A stretch of DNA of 64,000 bases from Actinomycetota bacterium (GCA_020438795.1 JAGQTY010000011.1:23833-87832), one strand, 5' to 3'; counted from the first letter of the stretch, positions 45,873-54,559 are shown. Notes: generated by a model not told the origin, from the sequence alone. Translations and numbers: made by a program.

Positions 45873-46069
45873 GGCGCCTCCGTTCTGGGCCATTCTGCCG
45901 TACCGGCCGGACCGCGTGGCGCTGACACGGCAGAGACTGTTCGCGGGAGCTCTGATCCCAGGCAAGGGCTCGCTGCCGGAGGCTCGTTCGTCGGACACCA
46001 CGGGCGACCGTGTTGCGCGTATCGGTCGAATCCGCGGTAAGTGTGGTCGCGAAGCCCCACAAGCTGGGT

Positions 46070-46075
46070 TAATCT
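46070..46075 (+). promoter_or_regulatory. -10 box for the secreted glycosidase gene
   Basis: TAATCT, with a predicted start near 46082 and a 44-nt leader containing GGGAG before ATG 46126. Confidence 0.45.
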
Positions 46076-46125
46076 GTGGAAAGGGAAAGCCGCACCCAAG
46101 TGGGCGCGCGTCGGGAGTTGTAGGT

Positions 46126-47355
46126 ATGAGGTTTCGAGAACTGAGCGCGATGGTGCGTCCGCGGCACGACCGGTCCAGTAGCCGCGGCCGGGGGTTCCTG
46201 CTCCTGCTGCTGGTCGTCGGCCTGCTCCTGCCGACCACGGCAGCCAACGCCTGGGACCGGCCCGGGGTGCGTGAGGTCACTCCCGAGAGTTTCGGTCTGC
46301 ACGCGTTCCAGGGGCGGCCCGGGGTCACGTCATCCTGGATCCGGATGTCCTGTTCCGGTGATTGGGCCGTGGCCCAGAAGCTGCCGGGGCGCTTCGACTG
46401 GCAGACCATGGATATGTGGGTGGACCGGTACGAGCAGTGGGGGTATGCGGGCAGGATTCTGCAGGCGACATGCCACGTGCCCTCCTTCTGGGCCCAGAAG
46501 AAGCAGGGTGAGCCCAAGAAGTTGTCCGACTGGCGCAGTTACGTCACCGAGATGGTGAAGCGCTACCGAGGCAGGATCGCGGCCTACGAGACCTTCAATG
46601 AGGCCACGTCCACAGCCTGGTACCAGGGCTCGCCGGCGAAGATGGCGAAGATGACCAGAATCCTCTACCAGGCCGTACAGAAGTACGACCCTGCAGCGAC
46701 TGTGGTCTCCGCCAGCATGCAGATCCATGTCAAGAACTGGTGGAACCGGTTCTCCGTTCCGTATCTCAGGAAGCTCAAGCAACTCGGATGGCCCATCGAT
46801 GTGGTCGCCCTGCACACCTACACGTTGAACAACCCCTTCAACCGTATGGAGCAGGTGTCCTGGGCGAAGGAGAAGCTGTCCAGGTTGAGGCCCCCCAGGC
46901 GCATCCAGCTCTGGGACACCGAGATCAACTACCCGCAGGACAAGGCACGCAAGCATCAGGATGCTCTCATCGCTCAGACCTACATCGAGTCCTGGCGCCT
47001 GGGCCTGCAGAAGACCTTCTGGTTCGTGTGGACCGAGCGCCACGAGGACTGGCTGGGTGTGCAGCTGTATCCGGGCCGGCGTACCATCCCGACCTACGCC
47101 AGACTCCAGGACTGGACGGTTGGCGCCAGGGTGCGCAAGTGCCAGGAGCGGAACAACGTGGTGCAGTGCCGTTTCACCGGAAAGGGCAGGTTCACGCTCG
47201 CCTTCTCCGACTCGGCCCGGGCCAGGGTCAGGCTGGGCAAGAGGTCCCGGGTGTGCCGGGTCGACAACGGCAAGTGTTCCAGCGCGCGCAAGTTCAAGTT
47301 GACCAGGATTCCTGTGCGGATCGATGGTCACCCGAACCTCAGATCGCGGCGCTGA
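46126..47355 (+). CDS. Secreted GH-A clan glycoside hydrolase (GH39-like)
   Basis: 409 residues. Arg-rich start and hydrophobic core (about 24-42, ending TAANA) form a signal peptide. The (beta/alpha)8 barrel (about 48-355) has the clan GH-A pair: acid/base Glu159 in YETFNEAT and nucleophile Glu266 in LWDTEINYP, with ALHTYTLNNP between. GH39 xylosidases and related endo-enzymes are the nearest families. The last 70 residues are basic with four cysteines, probably a disulfide-bonded wall-binding module. It lies between WbpI-like and WbpB-like genes, so its substrate may be the sugar polymer made by this locus. Confidence 0.72.
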   Translation: MRFRELSAMVRPRHDRSSSRGRGFLLLLLVVGLLLPTTAANAWDRPGVREVTPESFGLHAFQGRPGVTSSWIRMSCSGDWAVAQKLPGRFDWQTMDMWVDRYEQWGYAGRILQATCHVPSFWAQKKQGEPKKLSDWRSYVTEMVKRYRGRIAAYETFNEATSTAWYQGSPAKMAKMTRILYQAVQKYDPAATVVSASMQIHVKNWWNRFSVPYLRKLKQLGWPIDVVALHTYTLNNPFNRMEQVSWAKEKLSRLRPPRRIQLWDTEINYPQDKARKHQDALIAQTYIESWRLGLQKTFWFVWTERHEDWLGVQLYPGRRTIPTYARLQDWTVGARVRKCQERNNVVQCRFTGKGRFTLAFSDSARARVRLGKRSRVCRVDNGKCSSARKFKLTRIPVRIDGHPNLRSRR

Positions 47356-47414
47356 CGTCAGGGACGGCACAATGTGCCGCCGACAGGAGGTGGAACTTCC
47401 TGTGCGGGGGTCGC

Positions 47415-48404
47415 TCAGTCCAGCAATGTGGTGGTTCCCGAGCGGGAGGCGGCCAACGCGGCCTCGGCGACCCGTAGCGTTGCAGTTCCCTCATCCAGAC
47501 TGACGTAGTGGCTCTCCTTGCCGAGCACGGCATTGCGGAAGGCTTCGTGCTCGGTGAGCAGCGGCTCCCGTTTCGGGAAGGCATACCGGATCATGTCACC
47601 CTCGGAGACGCCGCGGAACCCTGCGACGCTGTCCCAGTCAGTAGGTACATTGCCGTTGGCATGGAAGGTCAGGTCGGCGGTGAGGGTATCGGCGATGAAG
47701 GCGCCCTTCTCGCCTGTGATGATGGTCAGGCGCTCCTTGAGCGGCGAGAGCCAGTTGACGAGGTGATTGGTCACGATGCCGTTGTCGAGGCGCCCGGTGA
47801 TGGCTACGAGATCCTCGTGGGGTCTTCCTGAGCGGTGTGCCGTCTGCGCCCCCACACTCTGGTAGCGGGCCCGGGTCACCCAGGCGGTCAGATCAATGTC
47901 GTGAGTGCCCAGATCCTTGATGACGCCCACGTCGGCGATACGGGCCGGGAAGGGCCCGACACGGCGGGTGCTGACCTGATAGATATCTCCCAGCTCGCCC
48001 TGGTCGAGCCGCTGTCGGGCCTGCTGCAGCGCCGGGTTGTACCGTTCCACGTGGCCGACCCCACCGATCAGACCTCTTTCTGTGAAGGCCCGGGTGATCT
48101 CGGCAGCCTCGCGGGAGTCGGCGGCGATCGGCTTCTCGATCAGGGCGTTGACGCCCGCGTCCGCCAGCTGGAGGGCTACTTGGTAGTGGTAGCGGGTCGG
48201 GACCGCCACGACACAGTAGTCGAGGTCGAGACTGAGGAGGTCGGAAACATCATTGAGCAGGGGCAGGGAGCCGCGGACACCATGAGGGTCTCCGGCTGCG
48301 TCGACGACCGCGACCAGATCCACCCCCTCCAGCTCGCGGAGCACACGCGCATGGTGGCGCCCCATCATGCCCAGCCCGACCAGTCCGGCGCGCAGATTCG
48401 TCAT
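47415..48404 (-). CDS. Gfo/Idh/MocA oxidoreductase (WbpB/WlbA-like)
   Basis: 329 residues. N-terminal NAD-binding domain GLVGLGMMGRHHARVL, sugar-handling EKP motif in ALIEKPIAA, GHVERYNPAL and KDLGTHDIDLTAWV match the WbpB/WlbA group, which oxidise C3 of UDP-GlcNAcA to the 3-keto sugar. Its ATG overlaps the upstream aminotransferase stop by 4 nt. Last gene of a five-gene minus-strand operon. With the aminotransferase and acetyltransferase it makes the 3-acetamido group. Confidence 0.85.
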   Translation of the reverse strand: MTNLRAGLVGLGMMGRHHARVLRELEGVDLVAVVDAAGDPHGVRGSLPLLNDVSDLLSLDLDYCVVAVPTRYHYQVALQLADAGVNALIEKPIAADSREAAEITRAFTERGLIGGVGHVERYNPALQQARQRLDQGELGDIYQVSTRRVGPFPARIADVGVIKDLGTHDIDLTAWVTRARYQSVGAQTAHRSGRPHEDLVAITGRLDNGIVTNHLVNWLSPLKERLTIITGEKGAFIADTLTADLTFHANGNVPTDWDSVAGFRGVSEGDMIRYAFPKREPLLTEHEAFRNAVLGKESHYVSLDEGTATLRVAEAALAASRSGTTTLLD

Positions 48405-49477
48405 GCTGACAGCTCCTCAACGGCCTTGTTCACCGATGTTGCGATGGTCTCGAGCTCCGCTTCGGTCAGAGATGGGTGAACAGGCAGCGAGAGTACCTGC
48501 TGTGCCGCTGTGCGGGTGTTGGGCAGATCGAGGCTGAGGCCGAAGCTTGGGAGTTCGTGGGTGGGGGTCGGGTAGTAGACGGCACAGCCGACGCCCATGT
48601 CCTGCAACGCCGTCACGAGGGAATCGCGGCCCTGCTCGACCCGGATCGTGTACTGGTGGAAGACGTGCTCGTACCCGTCCCGGATCACCGGCGTTCCCAC
48701 TCCTTCGAGATGATCGGTGAGGAATTCGGCGTTGCGCTGCCTCGCCTTGGTCCAGTCCGGTAGCCGGGTCAGCTGCACGCGGCCGATCGCCGCCTGGATA
48801 TCAGTCATGCGATTGTTCAGCCCCACCAGTTCGTTCAGGTAGCGCTGCTCCATGCCCTGATTGCGCAGCAGTTGCACGCGTCGTGCCAGCTGCGGATCGG
48901 ACGTGGTCACCATGCCACCCTCGCCGGTGGTCATGTTCTTGGTCGGGTAGAAGGAGAATCCTGCGATATCACCCCAGGCGCCCACGGGCCGGCCGTCGAT
49001 CGCGGCGAGGTGAGCCTGCGCAGCATCCTCGATCAGAGCCAGCGAGTGCTTGTCGGCGAGCTCACGCAATCGACCCATCTGGGCCGGGTGACCATACAGG
49101 TGCACCGGCATGATCGCCGCGGTCCGCTCGGTGATCGCCGCCTGCGCCGCGTCAGGGTCGAGGCAGTATGTTTCGAGCTCGATGTCGGCGAAGACCGGTG
49201 TGGCCCCGGTCAGGGCCACCGAATTCCCCGTGGCAGCGAAGGTGAACGAGGGGACGATCACCTCGTCGCCCGGCCCGATGCCGAGCGCCAGGAGTGCCAG
49301 GTGCAGTGCGGAAGTTCCACTGTTGACCGCGACGCAATGACGATCGGCGACGTGGAGGCCGAACTCGGACTCGAACGAGGCCACCTCCGGGCCTTGGGCG
49401 ATCATGCCCGAACGGAGGACGTCATCGACGGCCTGTCGCTCCTCGTCGCCGATCAGCGGGCGGGCCAGAGGAATCAT
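48401..49477 (-). CDS. DegT/DnrJ/EryC1/StrS sugar aminotransferase (WbpE/WlbC-like)
   Basis: 358 residues, PLP enzyme acting on a nucleotide 3-keto sugar. IPLARPLIGDEERQAV start, SGTSALHLALLALGIGPGDEVIVPSFTF, IEDAAQAHLA, and Schiff-base Lys in FSFYPTKNMTTGEGG; C-terminal HPSLTEAELETI. Start overlaps the preceding acetyltransferase stop by one base. The order acetyltransferase-aminotransferase-oxidoreductase equals WbpD-WbpE-WbpB chemistry in reverse. Confidence 0.88.
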   Translation of the reverse strand: MIPLARPLIGDEERQAVDDVLRSGMIAQGPEVASFESEFGLHVADRHCVAVNSGTSALHLALLALGIGPGDEVIVPSFTFAATGNSVALTGATPVFADIELETYCLDPDAAQAAITERTAAIMPVHLYGHPAQMGRLRELADKHSLALIEDAAQAHLAAIDGRPVGAWGDIAGFSFYPTKNMTTGEGGMVTTSDPQLARRVQLLRNQGMEQRYLNELVGLNNRMTDIQAAIGRVQLTRLPDWTKARQRNAEFLTDHLEGVGTPVIRDGYEHVFHQYTIRVEQGRDSLVTALQDMGVGCAVYYPTPTHELPSFGLSLDLPNTRTAAQQVLSLPVHPSLTEAELETIATSVNKAVEELSA

Positions 49478-50094
49478 CAGTCACTCTCCAGTTCGGTCAG
49501 TACCTCTCCGTCCTGAGAATACCTCGCGCCGGTGGCGGGGCACTCCCAGGTGTATGTGTCGATCTGCTCCAGACGGTGGCCGTTGCGGCCGATCCAGCCG
49601 ATCCGGCGCGCCGGTGCCCCGGCGACCAGGGCGAACGCGGGGACATCGCGGATGACGGTGGAGCCGGCGGCAATCATTGCCCAAGCCCCGATGGTGATGG
49701 GTGCCACGCACACACTCCGGGCGCCGACGCTTGCACCCTCCTCGAGGGTGACACCGACCGGCTCCCACTCCGAAGCCGATTTCAGGCTCAGGTCGGGGTT
49801 CACCGCCCGTGGCCTGTGATCGTTGGTCAGGACCACGGCCGGACCGATGAACACCCCGTCCGCCAGCCGGGCCGGTTCGTAGACCAGCGCGTAGTTCTGG
49901 ATCTTGCAGTTGTCGCCCACCTGCACGCCGCTGCCGATGTAGGCGCCACGGCCCACGATGCAGGACTCGCCGAGCCGGGCATCTTCGCGGACCTGGGCCA
50001 AATGCCAGACCCGGGTCCCTGGCCCGAGTACGGCGGAATCTGCGACATCGGCGGTGGGTGCGACTGTGCTGAACACTCCCCGAGTATCACTCAC
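49477..50094 (-). CDS. Left-handed beta-helix sugar N-acetyltransferase (WbpD/WlbB-like)
   Basis: 205 residues of hexapeptide repeats: VADSAVLGPGTRVWHLAQVREDARLGESCIVGRGAYIG, then YALVYEPARL and VFIGPAVVLTNDHRPRA with the catalytic His region, and SVGARSVCVAPITIGAWAMIAAGS. WbpD/WlbB acetylate the 3-amino group of UDP-2-acetamido-3-amino-glucuronate using acetyl-CoA. The C-terminal extension WECPATGARYSQDG is frequent in this clade. ATG 50094 overlaps the stop of the preceding PLD-like gene by 8 nt, so all belong to one operon. Confidence 0.87.
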   Translation of the reverse strand: MSDTRGVFSTVAPTADVADSAVLGPGTRVWHLAQVREDARLGESCIVGRGAYIGSGVQVGDNCKIQNYALVYEPARLADGVFIGPAVVLTNDHRPRAVNPDLSLKSASEWEPVGVTLEEGASVGARSVCVAPITIGAWAMIAAGSTVIRDVPAFALVAGAPARRIGWIGRNGHRLEQIDTYTWECPATGARYSQDGEVLTELESD

Positions 50095-51160
50095 TCGGTC
50101 GCCAACTCATCCAACCGCCACGCGGGGCCCGGTGTGCGGTCCTGATGGCCCGCTCCTCCCGGGACTTCGCATCGGCGATCGGAAGTCGGGCCACAGTGAT
50201 GGTCTCGGGGAAGTTGGCGTTCGCGAAGGTCTGGATTCCCATGCCCAGCGCCAATGCGGCCCGCTCCCCGAACCGGACGTGACGATCATGACCGAACTTG
50301 TGAAGAACACGGCCCCTGGGGTCGGTCTCCCTGTCCGCCACGAACACCGGGTCGAGGTTGACCCTGCGACCGGTTGCCTCATGCAGTAGCTGGAACGATG
50401 CTGCGAGCACCTGCTCGTCATAGGCGCGCCCTCGTCGGTCCGGCTGCGAGGTTGCGGTGATGATGCGCAGACGCTTGCCCGGGTGGTTGCCGATCCTGGT
50501 GACCAGCCACGTCAGCCCGTCCCCGCTGTTGTAGTCGTAGAGGTAGCGACGTGCGGTCTGCATCCCCACGTACTTGTCGTAGATGACGACCAGGCTGCTC
50601 GCCTCCACCAGGGGTTCCAGTCGTTGCTGCCATTCGAGCTCCCGGCTCGTGCCCTCCCGCATCGGCTCCCGCAGCGCCGTCCGGGCGGCGAGCACGGTCG
50701 CGGTGCGGCTCGCGGTACTCAGCCTGCCGATCTCGACCAGTCCACCCGGCGATCGTGCCGAGAAGTCCGCATCTCCTACGCCGAGCAGCTCAGCCTGTTC
50801 GGTCTCGAGCAGGACCAGTTCGATCTCGGGGGCGGTACGGCTCTCCAGGCGCATGGGATCGATGAACTCGTCCAGTGAGGGGGTCGTCTCGGGTTCTCGA
50901 ACGGAGACCATCACGCGCCGGGAGGAGAGTACGGCTTCCCAGGCCTTCGCCAGGGATGAGGGAAGCGCCCTGACGGCGGCGACGAAGTCACCGAGTTCGG
51001 CTTCACTGCTGAACACGAGCCGTCCATGGACCGTCAGGTCCTCCAGCAGGTCCTCCTGGATCGCACGCTGCAGCGCCGGGTCTCTGGCATTTTCCGCAAG
51101 TGCCGAGGCTCCGATGCCCACGCCGAAGACGGCTCGCCTGCGATCCTGTGCCTCAGTCAT
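50087..51160 (-). CDS. Unrecognised protein paired with AAA ATPase, PLD-like C-terminal segment
   Basis: 357 residues, no signal or TM helix. The N-terminal 185 residues are helical and charged with no motif I can name. From about 188 the pattern changes: VVIYDKYVGMQTARRYLYDY, LVTRIGNHPGKRLRIITATS, VNLDPVFVADRETD and then LHKFGHDRHVRFGE followed by ALALGMGIQTF. Strand-helix order and the HDR block (291-293) recall phospholipase-D-like domains such as the MIT C-terminal domain; no canonical HxKxxxxD is present. ATG 51160 is inside the ATPase gene's end (8-nt overlap), and the stop overlaps the acetyltransferase start, so it is tightly coupled to both. Confidence 0.6.
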   Translation of the reverse strand: MTEAQDRRRAVFGVGIGASALAENARDPALQRAIQEDLLEDLTVHGRLVFSSEAELGDFVAAVRALPSSLAKAWEAVLSSRRVMVSVREPETTPSLDEFIDPMRLESRTAPEIELVLLETEQAELLGVGDADFSARSPGGLVEIGRLSTASRTATVLAARTALREPMREGTSRELEWQQRLEPLVEASSLVVIYDKYVGMQTARRYLYDYNSGDGLTWLVTRIGNHPGKRLRIITATSQPDRRGRAYDEQVLAASFQLLHEATGRRVNLDPVFVADRETDPRGRVLHKFGHDRHVRFGERAALALGMGIQTFANANFPETITVARLPIADAKSREERAIRTAHRAPRGGWMSWRPSE

Positions 51161-52304
51161 CTCGACCCAGCCCCGGCAGAACCTCCTGCAGCCTCTCGTC
51201 GAAGAACCCGCCGGGCCAGCCGTCCTCCAGCTCACCCTGTGCATTCACCGGCAGCCGGCGGATGAAGGCCGCCCCGTCCTCGTGCAGATCCACGTACAGG
51301 ATGGCGAGGTCCTCGGCCCGGAGCCTGCCCTCGCGCACCCGGCGCAGGGTACGCAGGACCAGGTGTTCGCTATGGGTCTCGACCAGCAGCTGCGCCCGAC
51401 CGGAATTCACCGTGTCCACGAACAGATCTCCCACCGCAGCCTGCAGCCGCGGGTGCAGGTGAACCTCGGGCTGCTCGACGATCACCATGCCACCGTTGGA
51501 CAGCAAGCACTGAACGATCACGGGCAGGAGTTGTCCCACGCCGTAGCCGACAGCTCGGGAACTCACCAGGACAGGTGGGTCGTGGCGGATGTCCTCCAGC
51601 GCGGTCACGGCGAAGTCCCCTGCGGAGATCACGATATCCGGGGACTGCGGGGTGAGCATCCTGACCTGGTATCCGAGACCGAGCCGGGTGCACCATTCAT
51701 TGACCTGCGCGAGCAGATCCTCCCGGTCGTAGAGCAGCTCGGCCATGTGTTCCCCGGAGGGTCCCACGTAGTTGTCGACGCGCTGGCCGACCATGGTTGT
51801 TCGTTCGGCCCGTGCCCGCATCGGGCCCAGGAAATAGACCCGGCTCAGTGACTCGTAGAACTCAGGAGCCAGCTTGCGGGCGATCAGACGTGCCGGTTGA
51901 TTACCCCACGGCCGGGGACCCTCGATGAAGCCCTGCTCGTGCCCGTCGTCGACGAACATTCTGGTCCGACGCGCCACTCTGTGCTGAGCATCCCAGTGGA
52001 ACTCCCCGTAGCCGCTGTGCCTGTTGCCTGACGGGGCCCGCCAGCCGAAACCGAGGGTCATCGGCAGGGTGTCGTCGTGTTTGTGGACTGCCATGCGGAA
52101 GGTGCCGCCCTCCACCAGGTCGCCCGACATCGTCAGGACTTCCGGCTGTGCGATCGTCTGCTGCAGCATCGGCAGGACGCTCAGCAGGGAGGACTTGCCC
52201 GCGGAGTTGGGGCCGAAGACCATGGTCAGTGGCGCGAGTTCGACCTGTGTGGGCTCGGGGGAGTAGGCGCGCAACCCTCCGATGGTCAGGTCGGTGATCA
52301 GCAT
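51153..52304 (-). CDS. AAA family ATPase, OLD/DUF3696-like (ABC-type ATPase fold)
   Basis: 383 residues. Walker A GPNSAGKSS (31-39) after LTMVF; signature-like GYGVGQLLPV (253-262); Walker B MVIVEQPEVHLHP (273-285) with catalytic Glu; switch His311 in VETHSEH; C-terminal DGWPGGFFDERLQEV matches the DUF3696 tail. No nuclease domain. Relatives are the ATPase part of several two-gene defence or repair systems. First gene of the minus-strand operon, with TACAGT 6 nt before the ATG predicting a leaderless start. The next gene overlaps it by 8 nt and is its probable partner. Confidence 0.85.
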   Translation of the reverse strand: MLITDLTIGGLRAYSPEPTQVELAPLTMVFGPNSAGKSSLLSVLPMLQQTIAQPEVLTMSGDLVEGGTFRMAVHKHDDTLPMTLGFGWRAPSGNRHSGYGEFHWDAQHRVARRTRMFVDDGHEQGFIEGPRPWGNQPARLIARKLAPEFYESLSRVYFLGPMRARAERTTMVGQRVDNYVGPSGEHMAELLYDREDLLAQVNEWCTRLGLGYQVRMLTPQSPDIVISAGDFAVTALEDIRHDPPVLVSSRAVGYGVGQLLPVIVQCLLSNGGMVIVEQPEVHLHPRLQAAVGDLFVDTVNSGRAQLLVETHSEHLVLRTLRRVREGRLRAEDLAILYVDLHEDGAAFIRRLPVNAQGELEDGWPGGFFDERLQEVLPGLGRDD

Positions 52305-52310
52305 GACACC

Positions 52311-52316
52311 ACTGTA
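52311..52316 (-). promoter_or_regulatory. -10 box for the ATPase/sugar operon
   Basis: TACAGT on the minus strand, 6 nt before ATG 52304. It is the only clear promoter before the five overlapping genes 52304-47415. Confidence 0.5.
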
Positions 52317-52439
52317 ATGGGCGCAGGCCCCGCCCGGGTCCTGCGCTGCAGGCCTTACCAGTCGCGCCCGTGACCTGTGTCCTCGGTGTCGGGCCCCAGT
52401 CGGGACATGAGATCCTGTAGCAGTCTGTGAAGGAGCACC

Positions 52440-53597
52440 ATGAGCATTCTCGACTTGTCACCCGAACACCGGGCGCTCGCTGAAACCGTCCGCAGTTTCG
52501 CCCGGGAGGAGGTCGCTCCGGTCATCGGCAAGCTGTACGAGGCCGAGCAGTTCCCCTACGAACTCGTGGCCAAGATGGCCGACATGGGGCTGTTCGGGCT
52601 GCCGTTCCCCGAGGAGTACGGCGGCATGGGCGGGGACTACTTCGCGCTGCTCCTGGCCATCGAGGAGCTTGCACGGGTGGACTCGTCCCTGGCCATCACG
52701 CTGGAGGCAGCGGTGTCGTTGGGTGCCATGCCGATCCTTCGCTACGGCACCGAGGAGCAGAAGCGTGAGTGGCTGCCTGTGCTGACCAGTGGGGCCGGGC
52801 TCGGCGCCTTCGGTCTGACCGAGGCGAGCAGCGGATCCGATGCTGGCAATATCTCGACCACGGCAGTCGTCGACGGCGATGAGTGGGTGATCAACGGCGG
52901 CAAGGTCTTCATCACCAATGCGGGGACGGAGATCACGAAGCTGGTCACCGTCGCCTGCAGGACCGGTACCCAGCCAGACGGCAGGCCGGAGATCTCTTCA
53001 ATCATCGTTCCCTCCGGTACGCCCGGCTTCTCGGTGGCCCCCAAGTACAGCAAGGTGGGCTGGAACTGTTCGGACACCCGGGAGCTCGTCTTCGACAGTG
53101 TCCGGGTCCCCCTGGCAAACCTGCTCGGTCAGCGGGGTCGTGGATACGCCCAGTTCCTGAACACCCTCGACGAGGGCCGCGTGGCGATCGCGGCACTGGC
53201 CGTGGGGCTGAGCCAGGGGTGCGTGGATGAGTGCGTGCAGTATTCGAGGGACCGGGAGGCGTTCGGGCGCCCGATCGGCGACTTCCAGGCCATCGCATTC
53301 AAGATCGCGGATATGGAGACCAGCACGCACCTGTCCCGTCTTGCGACCTACGATGCGGGGCTGCGGCTCACGCGCGGGGAGTCCATCAAACACACAGCCG
53401 CGATGGCGAAGCTCTACGCCACCGAGTCCGCGGTCACGAACGCCAGGGAGGCCACCCAGATCTTCGGCGGCTACGGGTTCATGAACGAATACCCCGTGGC
53501 ACGCTTCTGGCGCGACAGCAAAGTACTGGAGATCGGCGAGGGTACCAGCGAGGTGCAACGCATGATCATCGCCCGACAGCTCGGGGTGGGCGGCTGA
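52440..53597 (+). CDS. Acyl-CoA dehydrogenase (FadE19-like)
   Basis: FAD enzyme oxidising a short or branched acyl-CoA. FGLPFPEEYGGMGGDYFALL, GLTEASSGSDAGN, VGWNCSDTRELVF, GRVAIAALAVGLSQGCVDE and IFGGYGFMNEYPVARFWRDS, ending EIGEGTSEVQRMIIARQL. The wording follows mycobacterial FadE19, which is encoded beside accD1-accA1. 385 residues. ATG 52440 follows GAAGGAG. Likely isovaleryl-CoA or 2-methylacyl-CoA dehydrogenase feeding the carboxylase operon at 39-44 kb. Confidence 0.9.
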   Translation: MSILDLSPEHRALAETVRSFAREEVAPVIGKLYEAEQFPYELVAKMADMGLFGLPFPEEYGGMGGDYFALLLAIEELARVDSSLAITLEAAVSLGAMPILRYGTEEQKREWLPVLTSGAGLGAFGLTEASSGSDAGNISTTAVVDGDEWVINGGKVFITNAGTEITKLVTVACRTGTQPDGRPEISSIIVPSGTPGFSVAPKYSKVGWNCSDTRELVFDSVRVPLANLLGQRGRGYAQFLNTLDEGRVAIAALAVGLSQGCVDECVQYSRDREAFGRPIGDFQAIAFKIADMETSTHLSRLATYDAGLRLTRGESIKHTAAMAKLYATESAVTNAREATQIFGGYGFMNEYPVARFWRDSKVLEIGEGTSEVQRMIIARQLGVGG

Positions 53598-53618
53598 GCC
53601 TGGCTGCTGCGTACCGGC

Positions 53619-54404
53619 TCAGTCGGCCTTCACCGATTCGCCGGGCTCCGCAACCTTCACGGCGTCGGCATCCGAATCCGTCAGGTCGAGGGTCTCCTCG
53701 CTGGACGAGTCTGCCGAACCGGACTCCTCGCGATCTGAGGCGGCCTGGGATTCGGCGTCGCTCTCGTCCACCTCGTCCGTCAGGTCGATGACGAGTTCCT
53801 CATCATCGCCAATGGCGCGCGATGTGGTGTCACCCGGCGTCACCCGCCGCCGGAGGTAGCTCAGCAGTCCGGCGCCGACGATGATGGCGATGGCTGTCGG
53901 AAGCATGAAGATCGTCATTCCGGCGTCCAGCGCCCAGGCCCAGGAGGCACCCGAGGCCACCTTGAGCCACGGCACACCGATCGCGTACACACTCAGCAGG
54001 CCGAGGACCAGCATGAGGAACGAGTCGACGAATGTGCCGGTCCAGCCCCGCTTCGCCAGCAGTCCGACGACGACCGCCCCCACGCCCATACCCAGCACGT
54101 AGCCCGCTGACCAGGTGAGCCCGTCCTCGGTGATGGCCGACTGCCCGTTGGCCAGCCAGGGTGCGCCGGCCAGCACCGCTGCGGCGTAGAGGACCACGGC
54201 GCACAGGGATCGGACCCAGCCGAGGATCGCCGCGCTCAGGAGCACGATCAGCACCTGAATGGCGAACAGGGAAGGGGCCGAGAGCCACGGCAACACGGAG
54301 GTGAGGCCGATGGCCAACGTGGTGATCAGTACCAGGGCGGTGTTCCAGGCGGGCGTCTTGCGCAGGGAGTCACCCAGCAGTCGCGGCTTGGTCATCTGGC
54401 TCAT
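53619..54404 (-). CDS. bioY: Biotin transporter BioY with acidic C-terminal tail
   Basis: 261 residues. Six hydrophobic segments (within about 20-190) follow the BioY pattern: SAAILGWVRSLCAVVLYAAAVLAGAPWLANGQ, SAGYVLGMGVGAVVVGLLAKRGW, VYAIGVPWLKVASG. The last 65 residues are strongly acidic (many Asp, Glu and Ser) and are not part of known BioY proteins. BioY is the substrate-binding membrane unit of the ECF biotin uptake system; no EcfA/T genes are adjacent. ATG 54404 follows AGGAG by 6 nt. Convergent with the acyl-CoA dehydrogenase gene; biotin is the cofactor of the carboxylase encoded here. Confidence 0.75.
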   Translation of the reverse strand: MSQMTKPRLLGDSLRKTPAWNTALVLITTLAIGLTSVLPWLSAPSLFAIQVLIVLLSAAILGWVRSLCAVVLYAAAVLAGAPWLANGQSAITEDGLTWSAGYVLGMGVGAVVVGLLAKRGWTGTFVDSFLMLVLGLLSVYAIGVPWLKVASGASWAWALDAGMTIFMLPTAIAIIVGAGLLSYLRRRVTPGDTTSRAIGDDEELVIDLTDEVDESDAESQAASDREESGSADSSSEETLDLTDSDADAVKVAEPGESVKAD

Positions 54405-54559
54405 TCGAACTCCTGACGGTCTTGCGCCAGCGTAGCGCCACCTGAGCGTCCGGTTCGTCCACTTTGCCGCAGGAGGTGATGCTGGCCAGGCTCAGCGGAT
54501 GGGATCTTGCGGACGATTCGGACGCCCGGCAGGACAACAGCGATAAGCAGAGTCCGGCC

